DNA of 64,000 nt from Thermoleophilia bacterium UBA6103 (lineage in GTDB: Bacteria > Actinomycetota > Thermoleophilia > UBA2241), in assembly GCA_002423545.1 (NCBI GenBank), contig DIWP01000001.1:62001-126000 (forward strand), in the 5' to 3' direction. This document shows, piece after piece, positions 33,371-42,353 of this stretch (position 1 is the first letter of the stretch; each line of letters starts with the position of its first letter). Under the pieces are notes generated by a model. That model was not told where the DNA came from. It did no database searches and worked only from the letters and a program-made list of their open reading frames with translations. Position numbers and translations under genes: made by a program.

Positions 33371-34360
33371 TCAGAAGATGAGCTCCGTCAGGAGGTAGGC
33401 GGCGGCGCCGATCGCTGCCGCGGCCGGGATCGTCAGGATCCACGCCGTCGCGATGTCGCCGGCCACCCCCCAGCGCACGGCAGAAGTACGCTGCGTCGAG
33501 CCGGCCCCCATGATCGCCGCGGTGATGGCGTGCGTCGTCGAGATCGGGAACCCGAGCTGGGCGGTGGCCTGGATGACCGTCGCGGCGCTGGTCTCGGCGG
33601 CGAACCCATGGATCGGCTCGAGCTTGATCACCCGGCAACCCAGCGTGTGGATGATCCTCCAGCCCCCGCTGTACGTGCCGAGCGCCATGGCGGACGCCGC
33701 CGCGAAGACGACCCAGGACGGTATATAGAACGACTCGATGGTGCCGGTCGCGAACAGCGCCAGGGCGATGATGCCCATGGTCTTCTGCGCGTCGTTGGAC
33801 CCGTGCGAGAACGCCATGAAGCCTGCCGAGAACGTCTGGAGGATGCGGAAGTGGCGGTTGACTCTGGAGGGGGCTCTGTTGCGGACGATCCAGAGCAGGC
33901 CGATCATGGCGGCGCGCGCGCCGACGAGGCCGACGAGCGGCGCCACGACCATCGGCAGGATCACCTTGAGCCCGATACCGCCCCAGAGTACGGCATCGAG
34001 CCCGGCGTGGACCAGCGTGGCGCCCACCAGGCCGCCGATGAGCGCGTGCGACGAGCTGGAAGGGATACCCAGGCGCCACGTGATGAGGTTCCACGCGATG
34101 GCGCCGATCAGAGCCGCCAGGACGACCGTCTGCGTCACGGCTCCCGAGTCGACGATCCCCTCGCCGATCGTCTCGGCGACCGTCGTCGACACGAAGGCGC
34201 CGGCGAGGTTCATGACGGCCGCCATGGCGACCGCCACGCGCGGCTTCAGCGCCTGCGTGGAGACGCAGGTGGCGATGGCGTTGGCGGTGTCGTGGAACCC
34301 GTTGGTGAAGTCGAAGACGAGCGCTATGACGATGATCGTGACGAGGAGCGCCGTCTCCAT
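33371..34360 (-). CDS. pit: Low-affinity inorganic phosphate transporter, PiT family
   Basis: 329 residues, about ten predicted membrane helices. The duplicated PiT signatures are NGFHDTANAIAT near the N-terminus and SHGSNDAQKTMGI in the second half. Moves metal-phosphate or phosphate with protons or sodium. It is preceded immediately (no gap) by the DUF47 gene on the same strand, the usual Pit-accessory arrangement. Located inside the phosphate-starvation gene block but on the opposite strand, so probably under separate control. Confidence 0.93.
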   Translation of the reverse strand: METALLVTIIVIALVFDFTNGFHDTANAIATCVSTQALKPRVAVAMAAVMNLAGAFVSTTVAETIGEGIVDSGAVTQTVVLAALIGAIAWNLITWRLGIPSSSSHALIGGLVGATLVHAGLDAVLWGGIGLKVILPMVVAPLVGLVGARAAMIGLLWIVRNRAPSRVNRHFRILQTFSAGFMAFSHGSNDAQKTMGIIALALFATGTIESFYIPSWVVFAAASAMALGTYSGGWRIIHTLGCRVIKLEPIHGFAAETSAATVIQATAQLGFPISTTHAITAAIMGAGSTQRTSAVRWGVAGDIATAWILTIPAAAAIGAAAYLLTELIF

Positions 34361-34978
34361 CTAGTTGTTCTTGAGGACGATGCTCTCGATGATGTTGGCG
34401 ACGTGTTCGCAGTCGTCGATGGCGGTCTCGAGCACCTCGTAGATGTCTTTCCATTTGATGACGTCGGTGCACGGCATCTCGCCGTCGAAGAGGCCGGCGA
34501 TGGCGTCGCGGACGATCCGGTCGCCGTCGTTCTCCAGGCGGTTGATCTCGATGACGCAGGTACGGACCTTGTCGCGTGCCTCGAGATCGTCGATCGCCAT
34601 GCGCATCATGGTGGCGGCTTTCGCGACCACCTCGGCCTGTCGGCGCACCTGCTCGGTGGGAGCCTCGATGCGATACAGGATGATGGCGTCGGCGGCCGCC
34701 TCGATGTGATCGAGGACCTCGTCCATGGTGGTCACGAGCTCGTAGATGTCTTCCCGGTCGATCGGCGTGATGAAGGAATGATTGAGGCGGTGCACGACGT
34801 CGTGGACGAGCTTGTCGCCGATGTGTTCGTGCTCGAGGATCTCTCGCGCCCGCGATCGCCCGTTGGGCAGCTCATCGAGGAGGTGTCCCAGCAGGTTGGC
34901 AGCGGTCTCGACATTGGCTGCGAGCTCTGAGAACGCACGAAAATAATCATGCCCCTTGGGCACGAGCCTGATCTTCAC
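34361..34978 (-). CDS. DUF47/PhoU-like accessory protein of Pit
   Basis: 205 residues, an all-helical PhoU-like fold. Typical elements: RAREILEHEHIGDKLVHDVVHRLNHSFITPIDREDIYEL and VIKWKDIYEVLETAIDDCEHVANIIESIVLKNN (fragments quoted separately in the family). Related proteins sit next to pit genes and are thought to modulate phosphate uptake. The stop codon abuts the pit start, so both are made from one message. Promoter should lie in the 115-base region shared with phoR. Confidence 0.9.
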   Translation of the reverse strand: MKIRLVPKGHDYFRAFSELAANVETAANLLGHLLDELPNGRSRAREILEHEHIGDKLVHDVVHRLNHSFITPIDREDIYELVTTMDEVLDHIEAAADAIILYRIEAPTEQVRRQAEVVAKAATMMRMAIDDLEARDKVRTCVIEINRLENDGDRIVRDAIAGLFDGEMPCTDVIKWKDIYEVLETAIDDCEHVANIIESIVLKNN

Positions 34979-35093
34979 GTCGCGCTACCCTTTCCGAGGA
35001 TGCGATGCGGAGGGGGTTCCCTGCCGGCGACGCTCCGGTGGCATACTACCGCACGGACTGCGTTGAGCAACCTCACGGAGGAGCACGCCGCCG

Positions 35094-36881
35094 ATGGCGC
35101 GCATCAGACTCAGATGGAGCATGGCGGCCACCTATGTCGTGGTGGTCGTCGTGTGCATGGTGGCGCTGGGGAGCTATCTGATCGGCTCGGTCCGCGGCTT
35201 CTACCTGGACCATATGGCGAGGGAGCTCGAATCGCGGGCCAATCTCGTGGAGAACCGGCTCGAGCCGTCTCTGGAGGCGATCCGGCCGTACGATCTGCAG
35301 GCGCTCGTCACGACGCTGGGGGAGGTGGCGGGCACCCGCTTCACGGTCATCGATCGGGACGGGACGGTCCTTGCCGACTCTTCGGCCGATCCGGCCGGGA
35401 TGAACGACCACAGCACCCGTCCCGAGGTGAGAGTCGCGCTGGAGGGCGACGTGGGCGTCGATACCCGAGAGTCTCCCACCTTGGGGGTCGACGAGCTCTA
35501 CGTGGCAGTACCCCTGAGTGAGGGAGACCGCGTCAACGGCGTCGTACGCGCGGCGGTGCCGCTCACCAGCCTCAATCAGGCGCTCGACTCGCTCTATGTG
35601 CGCATCGGGCTGGCGGCCTTGATCATCGCCGCGGTGGTCGGCGGCGTCGGCATCGTCATCTCCAGCCGCATCAGTCACCGCATGCGCGACCTGCGGGAGG
35701 GAGCGGAGCGGTTCGCCGCCGGTGATCTCGCCTACACCGTCGAACCGTCGCGGACCGAGGAGTTCGGCGCCGTCGCGACCAGCCTCAACAGCATGGCACG
35801 CCGGCTCGATGAGACCATCCGCACCATCACCGAGCAGAGCAACGAGCGCGAGGCCATCCTGACCAGCATGGTCGAGGGGGTGGTGGCCGTTGATCTGGAC
35901 GAGCGCGTCATCACGCTCAATGAAGCGGCTGCGGCGCTGCTCAGCGTGGATGCGCAGGCAGCTCATGGCCGCACGATCCAGGAGGTCGTGCGCAACCTCG
36001 ACCTGCAGCGGCTCGTCGCCGAGGCGCTGGCCGAGCAGGCGCCGGTGGAGGGCGAGATACTGTTGCGCACGCCGCAGGGAGACCTTTTCCTGCAGGTCAA
36101 CGGGACCGGGCTGCGGGATGCGGAGGGGATGCCGATCGGCGCTATCGCGGTGCTCAACGACGTCACTCGTCTGAAGTCGCTGGAGGAGATGCGCCGGGAT
36201 TTCGTCGCCAACGTCTCACACGAGATCAAGACGCCGGTGACCAGCATCAAGGGCTTCGCGGAGACGCTGCTCGACGGGGCTCTGGATGAGCCGGAGGATG
36301 CACGACGCTTCGCCCGCATCATCGTCGGGCAGGCCGATCGGCTCAACTCCATCGTCGAGGACCTGCTGGCGCTCTCCAGCGTGGAGAGCATCGGGAAAGG
36401 CTCCATCGACCTGCAGGAGGCCAGCGTCACCGACGTCCTCGAGGTGGCGGTGGAAGTCTGCGCCGCCAAAGCCGAGGCCAAGGGCGTCACCATCGTCCTC
36501 GAGGCCCGGGGCGAGACCTATGCCGCCATCAGCCCGCCGCTTCTGGAGCAGGCAGTCGTCAACCTGGTCGACAATGCGGTCAAGTACAGTCCGCCGGGAA
36601 GCGCCATCACGGTCGCACAGGAAGACGCAGGCGATGAGCTGGTCCTCTCCGTGCGCGACGAGGGCTGTGGCATCCCACGCGAGCATCTGCCGCATCTCTT
36701 CCGGCGCTTCTACAGGGTCGACAAGGCGCGCAGCCGCGAGATGGGCGGGACCGGCCTGGGGCTGGCGATCGTCAAGCACATCGCCACCGCCCACGGCGGC
36801 CGCGTGAGCGTGACCAGTTCGCTGGGGGCCGGCAGCACCTTCAGCATCCACCTCCCTCGCACGGCGCATCCGGAGGCTTAG
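35094..36881 (+). CDS. phoR: PhoR-type sensor histidine kinase
   Basis: 595 residues. Membrane helices at about 10-34 and 170-192 enclose an extracytoplasmic domain of 135 residues. Then HAMP (about 190-245), PAS (255-360, LTSMVEGVVAVDLDERVITLNEAA), the dimerisation box FVANVSHEIKTPVTSIKG with phosphoacceptor His376, and the ATPase domain with N box NLVDNAVKYS, G1 DEGCGI, and G2 GGTGLGLAIVKH. Expected partner is phoB 1.8 kb upstream. Such a large periplasmic part is more usual in Gram-positive PhoR than in E. coli. Followed by the first pstS. Confidence 0.93.
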   Translation: MARIRLRWSMAATYVVVVVVCMVALGSYLIGSVRGFYLDHMARELESRANLVENRLEPSLEAIRPYDLQALVTTLGEVAGTRFTVIDRDGTVLADSSADPAGMNDHSTRPEVRVALEGDVGVDTRESPTLGVDELYVAVPLSEGDRVNGVVRAAVPLTSLNQALDSLYVRIGLAALIIAAVVGGVGIVISSRISHRMRDLREGAERFAAGDLAYTVEPSRTEEFGAVATSLNSMARRLDETIRTITEQSNEREAILTSMVEGVVAVDLDERVITLNEAAAALLSVDAQAAHGRTIQEVVRNLDLQRLVAEALAEQAPVEGEILLRTPQGDLFLQVNGTGLRDAEGMPIGAIAVLNDVTRLKSLEEMRRDFVANVSHEIKTPVTSIKGFAETLLDGALDEPEDARRFARIIVGQADRLNSIVEDLLALSSVESIGKGSIDLQEASVTDVLEVAVEVCAAKAEAKGVTIVLEARGETYAAISPPLLEQAVVNLVDNAVKYSPPGSAITVAQEDAGDELVLSVRDEGCGIPREHLPHLFRRFYRVDKARSREMGGTGLGLAIVKHIATAHGGRVSVTSSLGAGSTFSIHLPRTAHPEA

Positions 36882-36927
36882 CCCGGCCTCTGGCCTCGTG
36901 GCACTCCGGCGTCTCTGGCCGCCCGTT

Positions 36928-36981
36928 GGGACGCGCTAGCGGTTCCCCAGCGTCGATGGGGACGCGCCAACGGTTCCCCAA
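36928..36981 (+). repeat. Two near-identical direct repeats upstream of pstS1
   Basis: A 23-base unit starting GGGACGCGCTAGCGG (36928-36950) recurs at 36959-36981 starting GGGACGCGCCAACGG, with 20 of 23 positions equal and a 31-base period, about three helical turns. Not part of a gene; lies 170-220 bases before pstS1 and before its PHO-box candidate. Confidence 0.6.
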
Positions 36982-37030
36982 CCGTGACCCAACACGACGT
37001 TCGTGTGTATCTGTCGCGCAACTCGCCGAA

Positions 37031-37063
37031 CGCTCACGAGACGCACACCGAGCGGTCCTACGC
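37031..37063 (+). promoter_or_regulatory. Candidate PHO box upstream of pstS1
   Basis: Contiguous 11-base units CGCTCACGAGA, CGCACACCGAG and CGGTCCTACGC. The first two share the CTMAC-type core and purine-rich tail with units before pstS2. Lies about 90-120 bases before the pstS1 start. Confidence 0.5.
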
Positions 37064-37149
37064 TGCCCCTCATGCAGTGTGAGAGCCACCGGAAGCAGCC
37101 GATCGAAGGACGCCCGGGGCTCTCCTCAACAAGGGGAGAGGAGTCGAGT

Positions 37150-38229
37150 ATGAAGAGACTGAGCCGCAGGTTCAGCGTCGGCGTGGCGGTCACGGTGACC
37201 GCCGTCCTGGTGCTGCTGGTGGCCGCCGTGCCGGCGCTGGCGGCGACGACCATGACCGGGGCCGGCGCCACGTTCCCGCTTCCGCTCTACCAGAAGTGGG
37301 CCTCCGACCACAACAAGAAGACCGGCGACAAAGTCAGCTACAGTGGCGGCGGCTCGTCGTTCGGCATCACGCAGATCAAGGCCGGTTCGGTGGACTTCGG
37401 CGGCTCCGACGCACCGCTCACCAAGAGCGCGCTCAACGCCGGCGGACTGGCCCAGTTCCCGACCTGTGTCGGCGGCGTAGCCATCGTCTACAAGGTCCCC
37501 GGCATCGGCTCCGGCCAGCTGCGTCTCACCGGCGCGGTGGCTGCCAAGATCTTCATGGGCGACATCACCAAGTGGAACAGCTCGGCGATCAAGAAGCTGC
37601 AGACCTCGGCGATCGCCAAGAAGCTTCCGAACAAGCAGATCGTCGTCGTGCATCGCTCCGACGGCTCCGGTACCAGCTGGATCTTCACGAACTACCTCGG
37701 TGGCCTGTCGGCCCAGTTCCGCAACGAGGTCGGCATCGGCAAGTCGGTCAACTGGCCGGTCGGTGTCGGCGGCGCCGGTAACCCGGGCGTGGCCAACATC
37801 GTCAAGACCACGAGCGGCGCCATCGGCTACGTGGAGTATGCGTACGCCAAGCAGAACAAGATCGCCTACGCGCAGCTCAAGAACCGCTCCGGCAAGTGGG
37901 TCAAGCCCAACAGCAAGACCTTCGCCGCCGCGGCCGCCAACACCAAGTGGTCCTGGGGCAACGGCTTCTACGAGGTGCTCGTGAACAAGCCCGGCAAGAC
38001 CACCTGGCCGATCACCGGCGCCACCTTCGTCCTCGTCAAGCGCAACCAGAAGAGCGTCGCCTTCGGCAAGTCGCTCCTCAAGTTCTTCAACTACGCGTAC
38101 ACCAATGGCGGCGCCAAGAGCTCGGCGCTCAAGCTCGACTACGTCCCTATGCCGAAGAACGCCGTCACGGCGATCCAGAGCATGTGGAAGAGCACGGTCA
38201 AGAGCGGCGGCAAGCCCTGCTGGCCGTGA
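37150..38229 (+). CDS. pstS: Phosphate-binding protein PstS (secreted, no lipobox)
   Basis: 359 residues. Signal peptide of about 31 residues ending VPALA before ATTM, with no lipobox Cys. Phosphate-site elements: TGAGATFPLPLYQKW, SGGGSSFGITQIKAG, FGGSDAPL, HRSDGSGTSWIFTNYL and GAIGYVEYAYA. The protein is rich in Lys and Tyr, and lacks a cell-wall motif, so in a monoderm cell it would be released or held by charge. Strong ribosome site GGGAGAGGAG. Followed by a 34-base perfect palindrome, then by a lipoprotein paralogue that is the likelier permease partner. Confidence 0.93.
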   Translation: MKRLSRRFSVGVAVTVTAVLVLLVAAVPALAATTMTGAGATFPLPLYQKWASDHNKKTGDKVSYSGGGSSFGITQIKAGSVDFGGSDAPLTKSALNAGGLAQFPTCVGGVAIVYKVPGIGSGQLRLTGAVAAKIFMGDITKWNSSAIKKLQTSAIAKKLPNKQIVVVHRSDGSGTSWIFTNYLGGLSAQFRNEVGIGKSVNWPVGVGGAGNPGVANIVKTTSGAIGYVEYAYAKQNKIAYAQLKNRSGKWVKPNSKTFAAAAANTKWSWGNGFYEVLVNKPGKTTWPITGATFVLVKRNQKSVAFGKSLLKFFNYAYTNGGAKSSALKLDYVPMPKNAVTAIQSMWKSTVKSGGKPCWP

Positions 38230-38278
38230 TCTGACCTACTGCGATCCAGTCCACGCCGGTCGTCATCGGCGTGTCGCG

Positions 38279-38312
38279 GCGGGACCGGCGCTCGTACGAG
38301 CGCCGGTCCCGC
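38279..38312. terminator. Perfect 34-base palindrome (terminator) after pstS1
   Basis: Two 17-base arms, beginning GCGGGACCGGCG, pair perfectly with no unpaired loop bases in DNA. Placed 50 bases after the pstS1 stop and before the pstS2 PHO box, it would uncouple pstS1 expression from the downstream pst operon. Confidence 0.75.
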
Positions 38313-38367
38313 TCGCGTTCTGCCGCCGCAGATGTGCCGCCTGGATCCGCCGCCGCGATTCAGTGCC

Positions 38368-38411
38368 TGCTCACGCAGTGCTAACAGAGCGCTCACACAG
38401 TGCCTTTAGCG
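38368..38411 (+). promoter_or_regulatory. Candidate PHO box upstream of pstS2
   Basis: Three contiguous 11-base units TGCTCACGCAG, TGCTAACAGAG and CGCTCACACAG, plus a weaker fourth TGCCTTTAGCG. The strict 11-base phase and common YGCTMACRNAG pattern are what PhoB/PhoP direct-repeat operators look like. It ends 61 bases before the pstS2 start, so it overlaps or abuts the promoter. Confidence 0.7.
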
Positions 38412-38472
38412 TTCAGCGGGTTGGCGGCACGCCAACCGTGAAGCACTTCAGTCGAGGCATAGGGAGGTACTG

Positions 38473-39582
38473 ATGAGGTTGCAGCGGACCCTTCGTCTGG
38501 TCGCTTTCGCGGCCATCGCGGCGCTCGTGCTCGGGCTCGCGCTCGGTCTGGCCGCTTGCGGCGGCGAAGACAGCGACAACGGCGGGGACACCGGCGGTGA
38601 CACGAAGAAGGGCGGCACATTGACGGGGGCCGGCGCCAGCTTCCCCTACCCGCTCTACTCCGCCTGGGCGTCGGACTACAACAAGGAGACCGGCGTCAAG
38701 GTCAACTACCAGTCGATCGGATCCAGCGGCGGCATCGAGCAGATCAAGGCCAAGACCGTCGACTTCGGCGCCTCCGATGCACCGCTCGACGTTGCCGAGC
38801 TCGATGAGGCGGGGCTCATGCAGTTCCCGATGTGCGTGGGCGGCGTCGTGGTCGTCTACAACCTCGAGGGCGTCGCGTCCGAGGCTCTCAAGCTCGACGG
38901 CCCGCTGGTGGCAGACATCTTCATGGGCAAGGTCACCAAGTGGAACGACCCGGCCATCCAGGAGGACAACCCGGATGTCGAGCTGCCCGACCAGGAGATC
39001 ACCGTGGTGCATCGTGCCGACGGCTCGGGTACCACCTGGATCTTCACCAACTACCTCGCCGTCGTCTCGCCGGCGTGGGAGTCTGAGCTGGGCGCCGACA
39101 AAGAGATCGCCTGGCCGGTCGGTGTCGGCGGCAAGGGCAATGAGGGCGTCGCCGGACAGGTCTCGCAGGTCTCGGGCTCCATCGGCTACGTCGAGTATGC
39201 CTACGCGAAGCAGAACTCCATCCCGTTCGCGCAACTGCAGAACCAGGACGGCACCTTCGTGTCGCCGAGCCTCGACAGCTTCTCGGCCGCCACGGCCAAC
39301 GCCGACTGGGCCAACACGCCGGGCATGGGCGTGATCCTCGTCGACGCCCCCGGCGCCGACTCCTGGCCGATCGCCGGCGCGTCGTTCATCCTCGTCTACA
39401 AGGAGCAGAGCGACGCCGACCAGGCCAGGCTGATGCTCGACTTCTTCGACTGGGCCTACAAGAACGGTCAGCAGACGGCCGCGGGCCTGGACTACGTGCC
39501 GATCCCCGACAATGTCGTCGAGCTGGTCCAGACCATGTGGAGCAGCGACATCACGGCCGGCGGCTCCGCCGTCTGGGAGTGA
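38473..39582 (+). CDS. pstS: Phosphate-binding lipoprotein PstS
   Basis: 369 residues. Lipoprotein signal with lipobox LAAC (Cys29), then an Asp/Gly-rich linker. Phosphate-binding segments parallel the first PstS: GAGASFPYPLYSAW, IGSSGGIEQIKAK, FGASDAPLD, HRADGSGTTWIFTNYL and GSIGYVEYAYA. The mature protein is acidic, unlike the basic pstS1 product. First gene of the pst permease operon; pstC starts 24 bases downstream. Confidence 0.95.
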   Translation: MRLQRTLRLVAFAAIAALVLGLALGLAACGGEDSDNGGDTGGDTKKGGTLTGAGASFPYPLYSAWASDYNKETGVKVNYQSIGSSGGIEQIKAKTVDFGASDAPLDVAELDEAGLMQFPMCVGGVVVVYNLEGVASEALKLDGPLVADIFMGKVTKWNDPAIQEDNPDVELPDQEITVVHRADGSGTTWIFTNYLAVVSPAWESELGADKEIAWPVGVGGKGNEGVAGQVSQVSGSIGYVEYAYAKQNSIPFAQLQNQDGTFVSPSLDSFSAATANADWANTPGMGVILVDAPGADSWPIAGASFILVYKEQSDADQARLMLDFFDWAYKNGQQTAAGLDYVPIPDNVVELVQTMWSSDITAGGSAVWE

Positions 39583-39606
39583 TCCCGGTCTGACCGGGCA
39601 TCCTCG

Positions 39607-40596
39607 ATGAGCGACACCGGACACTCGCTCAACGGTGGCTGGCGGGTGCGGGACATGGCGTCCCGCGCCCGCCGCGCGCCGTCGAGCCGTACGGACACGG
39701 CCTTCAGGGGCTTCACCATCGCCTGTTCGCTCTTCATCGCCCTGCTCATGCTGGGCATCACGATCGCTCTGGTCGAGGGATCGTGGGAGAGCATGCGCGA
39801 GTTCGGCCTGAGCTTCCTCTGGACGTCCGACTGGGACATCAACAAGGGCGTCTACGGGGCCCTCACGCCGATGATCGGCACGCTGACGACCACCCTCATC
39901 GCCATGGGGATCGCGCTGCCCCTGGCGCTGGTGATCGCCCTGCTCCTGGTGGAGCTGGTACACCCGGTCGCGGCGCGCATCATCGGTACGGCGGTCGAGA
40001 TGCTGGCCGCCATCCCCAGCATCATCTACGGCATGTGGGGCCTGTTCGTGCTGGTGCCGATCATGCAGGCGCACGTGATCCCGTGGCTGCAGTCCACCCC
40101 GCTGGGGCAGATACCATGGCTGCTGGGCGGCCCGCCGCTCGGTGTCGGCATCCTCACCGCCGGCCTCATCCTCGCTTTCATGGTGCTGCCGTTCATCACC
40201 GCCGTGTCGCGCGACGTGCTGCGCATGGTGCCGACGGTGACCAAGGAGGCCGGCTACGGCATGGGCGCCACCACCTGGGAGGTCACCCGCAAGGTGAGCT
40301 TCCGGTACGGGTTCGGCGGCTTCGTGGGGGCCACGTTCATCGGCCTCGGGCGAGCGTTCGGTGAGACGATGGCGGTGGCCTACGTCATCGGCAACTCCTT
40401 CACCATCCCCGAGAGCATCATCGCTCCCGGCACCACCTTCGCCTCGGCGATCGCCAACCAGTTCCCTGAGGCGGTCGGCCTGCAGAAGGCGGCGCTCATG
40501 GAGCTCGGTCTCATCCTCTTCCTGGTGACGATCGTCTTCCAGCTCATCGCGCAGCTCTGGCTGGGCTACGTGAACAAGAAGGTGGGGATCCGCTGA
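39607..40596 (+). CDS. pstC: Phosphate ABC transporter permease PstC
   Basis: 329 residues with six predicted membrane helices. The EAA-type cytoplasmic loop is in EAGYGMGATTWEVTRKVSF, and GLGRAFGETMAVAYVIGNS is the conserved stretch before helix 5. Forms the membrane pore with PstA. The stop TGA shares a base with the pstA start, so translation is coupled. Confidence 0.95.
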   Translation: MSDTGHSLNGGWRVRDMASRARRAPSSRTDTAFRGFTIACSLFIALLMLGITIALVEGSWESMREFGLSFLWTSDWDINKGVYGALTPMIGTLTTTLIAMGIALPLALVIALLLVELVHPVAARIIGTAVEMLAAIPSIIYGMWGLFVLVPIMQAHVIPWLQSTPLGQIPWLLGGPPLGVGILTAGLILAFMVLPFITAVSRDVLRMVPTVTKEAGYGMGATTWEVTRKVSFRYGFGGFVGATFIGLGRAFGETMAVAYVIGNSFTIPESIIAPGTTFASAIANQFPEAVGLQKAALMELGLILFLVTIVFQLIAQLWLGYVNKKVGIR

Positions 40597-41459
40597 TGCG
40601 CGCGCTCTCTGAAGTCCCGCACCGCTCGGTCGCCGGGCGCCGGAGTTCCGACATCGTCATCAAGGTCCTGGCGTGGATCGCCGCCTCGCTCGGCATCGCC
40701 CTGATGGGCTGGGTCATCGTCGTCTGCGTCCAGAGAGGCATCGCCGCCTGGAACTGGGACTTCTTCACGCAGCTGCCGACCCCCGTCGGCGAGCCCGGCG
40801 GCGGCATCGCCAACGCGCTGGTCGGCACGCTCATCATGACCGCGCTGGCGACGGCGCTCGGCGTCCCGGCCGGCTTCTTCGCCGGCGTGTACCTGGCCGA
40901 GTTCGGCAAGAACAGCCGCTTTGCACACGGCATGCGCATGGTCACCAATGTGATGATGGGCATCCCCTCGATCATCGTCGGCCTCTTCTCGTACATGCTG
41001 CTCGTACCGACGCTGGGGACCTTCTCCGGCTGGGCCGGCGCTCTGGCGCTGGCCGTCATCATGCTGCCGGTCATGGCGCGCACCACCGAGGACATCCTCA
41101 ATCTGGTCCCCAACGAGATGCGCGAGTCGGCGCTGGCCGTCGGCGCGCCGCGCTGGCGGGCGACGCTGGGCGTGGTCGTCAAGGCGGCCCGCGCCGGCCT
41201 GCTCACCGGCGCCATCCTGGCGGTGGTCCGGGTGAGCGGTGAGACCGCCCCGCTGCTCTTCACGGCGCTCAACAGCGCGTACTGGACCATCGACCCGGGT
41301 CAGCCGTACGCTAACCTCACGGTGACCATCTACCAGTACGCCAACTCACCGTTCCCGGACTGGCAGGAGAAGGCGTGGGGCGCGTCGCTGCTCATCATCG
41401 TCCTCGTGCTGGGAGCCAACATCACCGTCCGTCTGATCGCGCAACGAGGTAAGCAATGA
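40596..41459 (+). CDS. pstA: Phosphate ABC transporter permease PstA
   Basis: 287 residues, six predicted membrane helices. Seen: GIANALVGTLIMTALATALGVPAG, MGIPSIIVGLF, MRESALAVGAPRWRATLGVVV (EAA loop) and AVVRVSGETAPLLFTAL. Pairs with PstC. Start overlaps pstC by one base and the stop overlaps the pstB start by four. Confidence 0.95.
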   Translation: MRALSEVPHRSVAGRRSSDIVIKVLAWIAASLGIALMGWVIVVCVQRGIAAWNWDFFTQLPTPVGEPGGGIANALVGTLIMTALATALGVPAGFFAGVYLAEFGKNSRFAHGMRMVTNVMMGIPSIIVGLFSYMLLVPTLGTFSGWAGALALAVIMLPVMARTTEDILNLVPNEMRESALAVGAPRWRATLGVVVKAARAGLLTGAILAVVRVSGETAPLLFTALNSAYWTIDPGQPYANLTVTIYQYANSPFPDWQEKAWGASLLIIVLVLGANITVRLIAQRGKQ

Positions 41460-42328
41460 GAGAACCGACGACCGAGGTGTCTACCGCTGAGCCGCAGTCC
41501 CAGGCGACGGTCGTCCCACCGCGCATCGAGGTGGACGACGTGACGCAGGCCGGCCAGGAGCGTCACAGCGATCTTGAGGTCAAGATGTCTGTGCGCAACC
41601 TCGACTTCTGGTACGGCAAGTCGCAGGCGCTGTTCGACAACAGCATCGACTACTATCAGAACCGCGTCACCGCGATCATCGGGCCGTCAGGGTGCGGGAA
41701 GTCGACCCACATCCGCTGCCTCAATCGTATCTACGAGCTCTATCGCGATCATAAGGCGAGCGGCGAGATCGTGCTGGACGGCAACAACGTCCTCGGTTCG
41801 GGCGTCGATGTGCTCGACGTGCGGCGCCGGGTCGGCATGATCTTCCAGAAGCCGAGCCCGTTCCCGATGACCGTCTTCGAGAACATCGCGTACGGCCTCA
41901 AGCTGTTCTACAAGCTCAACCGCAGCGAGTTGCGCGACCGTGTCGAGGACGCCCTGCGCCGGGCCGCGCTCTGGGACGAGGTCAAGGACAAGCTCAACGA
42001 GCCGGGTACGGGGCTGTCCGGCGGGCAGCAGCAGCGCCTCTGCATCGCCCGTACCATCGCCACCGAGCCCGAGGTGGTGCTCATGGACGAGCCCTGCTCG
42101 GCCATCGACCCCATCGCCACCGGCAAGATCGAGGACCTCATCGAGGAGCTCAAGCACCAGTACACGATCCTGATCGTGACCCACAACATGCAGCAGGCGG
42201 CGCGTGTCTCGGAGTACACGGCGTTCTTCTTCCAGGGGTATATCGTAGAGTTCGGCGAGACCACCAAGCTCTTCTCCAACCCCGACCAGAAGCAGACCGA
42301 GGATTACATCACAGGCCGCTTCGGCTGA
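41456..42328 (+). CDS. pstB: Phosphate ABC transporter ATPase PstB
   Basis: 290 residues. Walker A GPSGCGKST, Q-loop FQKPSPFPMTVFENIAYG, signature LSGGQQQRLCIAR, Walker B VVLMDEPCSAID and switch VTHNMQQA. An N-terminal extension of about 40 hydrophilic residues before VRNLDFWYG is longer than in E. coli PstB. Supplies energy for phosphate import. Confidence 0.96.
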   Translation: MREPTTEVSTAEPQSQATVVPPRIEVDDVTQAGQERHSDLEVKMSVRNLDFWYGKSQALFDNSIDYYQNRVTAIIGPSGCGKSTHIRCLNRIYELYRDHKASGEIVLDGNNVLGSGVDVLDVRRRVGMIFQKPSPFPMTVFENIAYGLKLFYKLNRSELRDRVEDALRRAALWDEVKDKLNEPGTGLSGGQQQRLCIARTIATEPEVVLMDEPCSAIDPIATGKIEDLIEELKHQYTILIVTHNMQQAARVSEYTAFFFQGYIVEFGETTKLFSNPDQKQTEDYITGRFG

Positions 42329-42353
42329 GCATCGACCGGTCAGCGAGGACACC

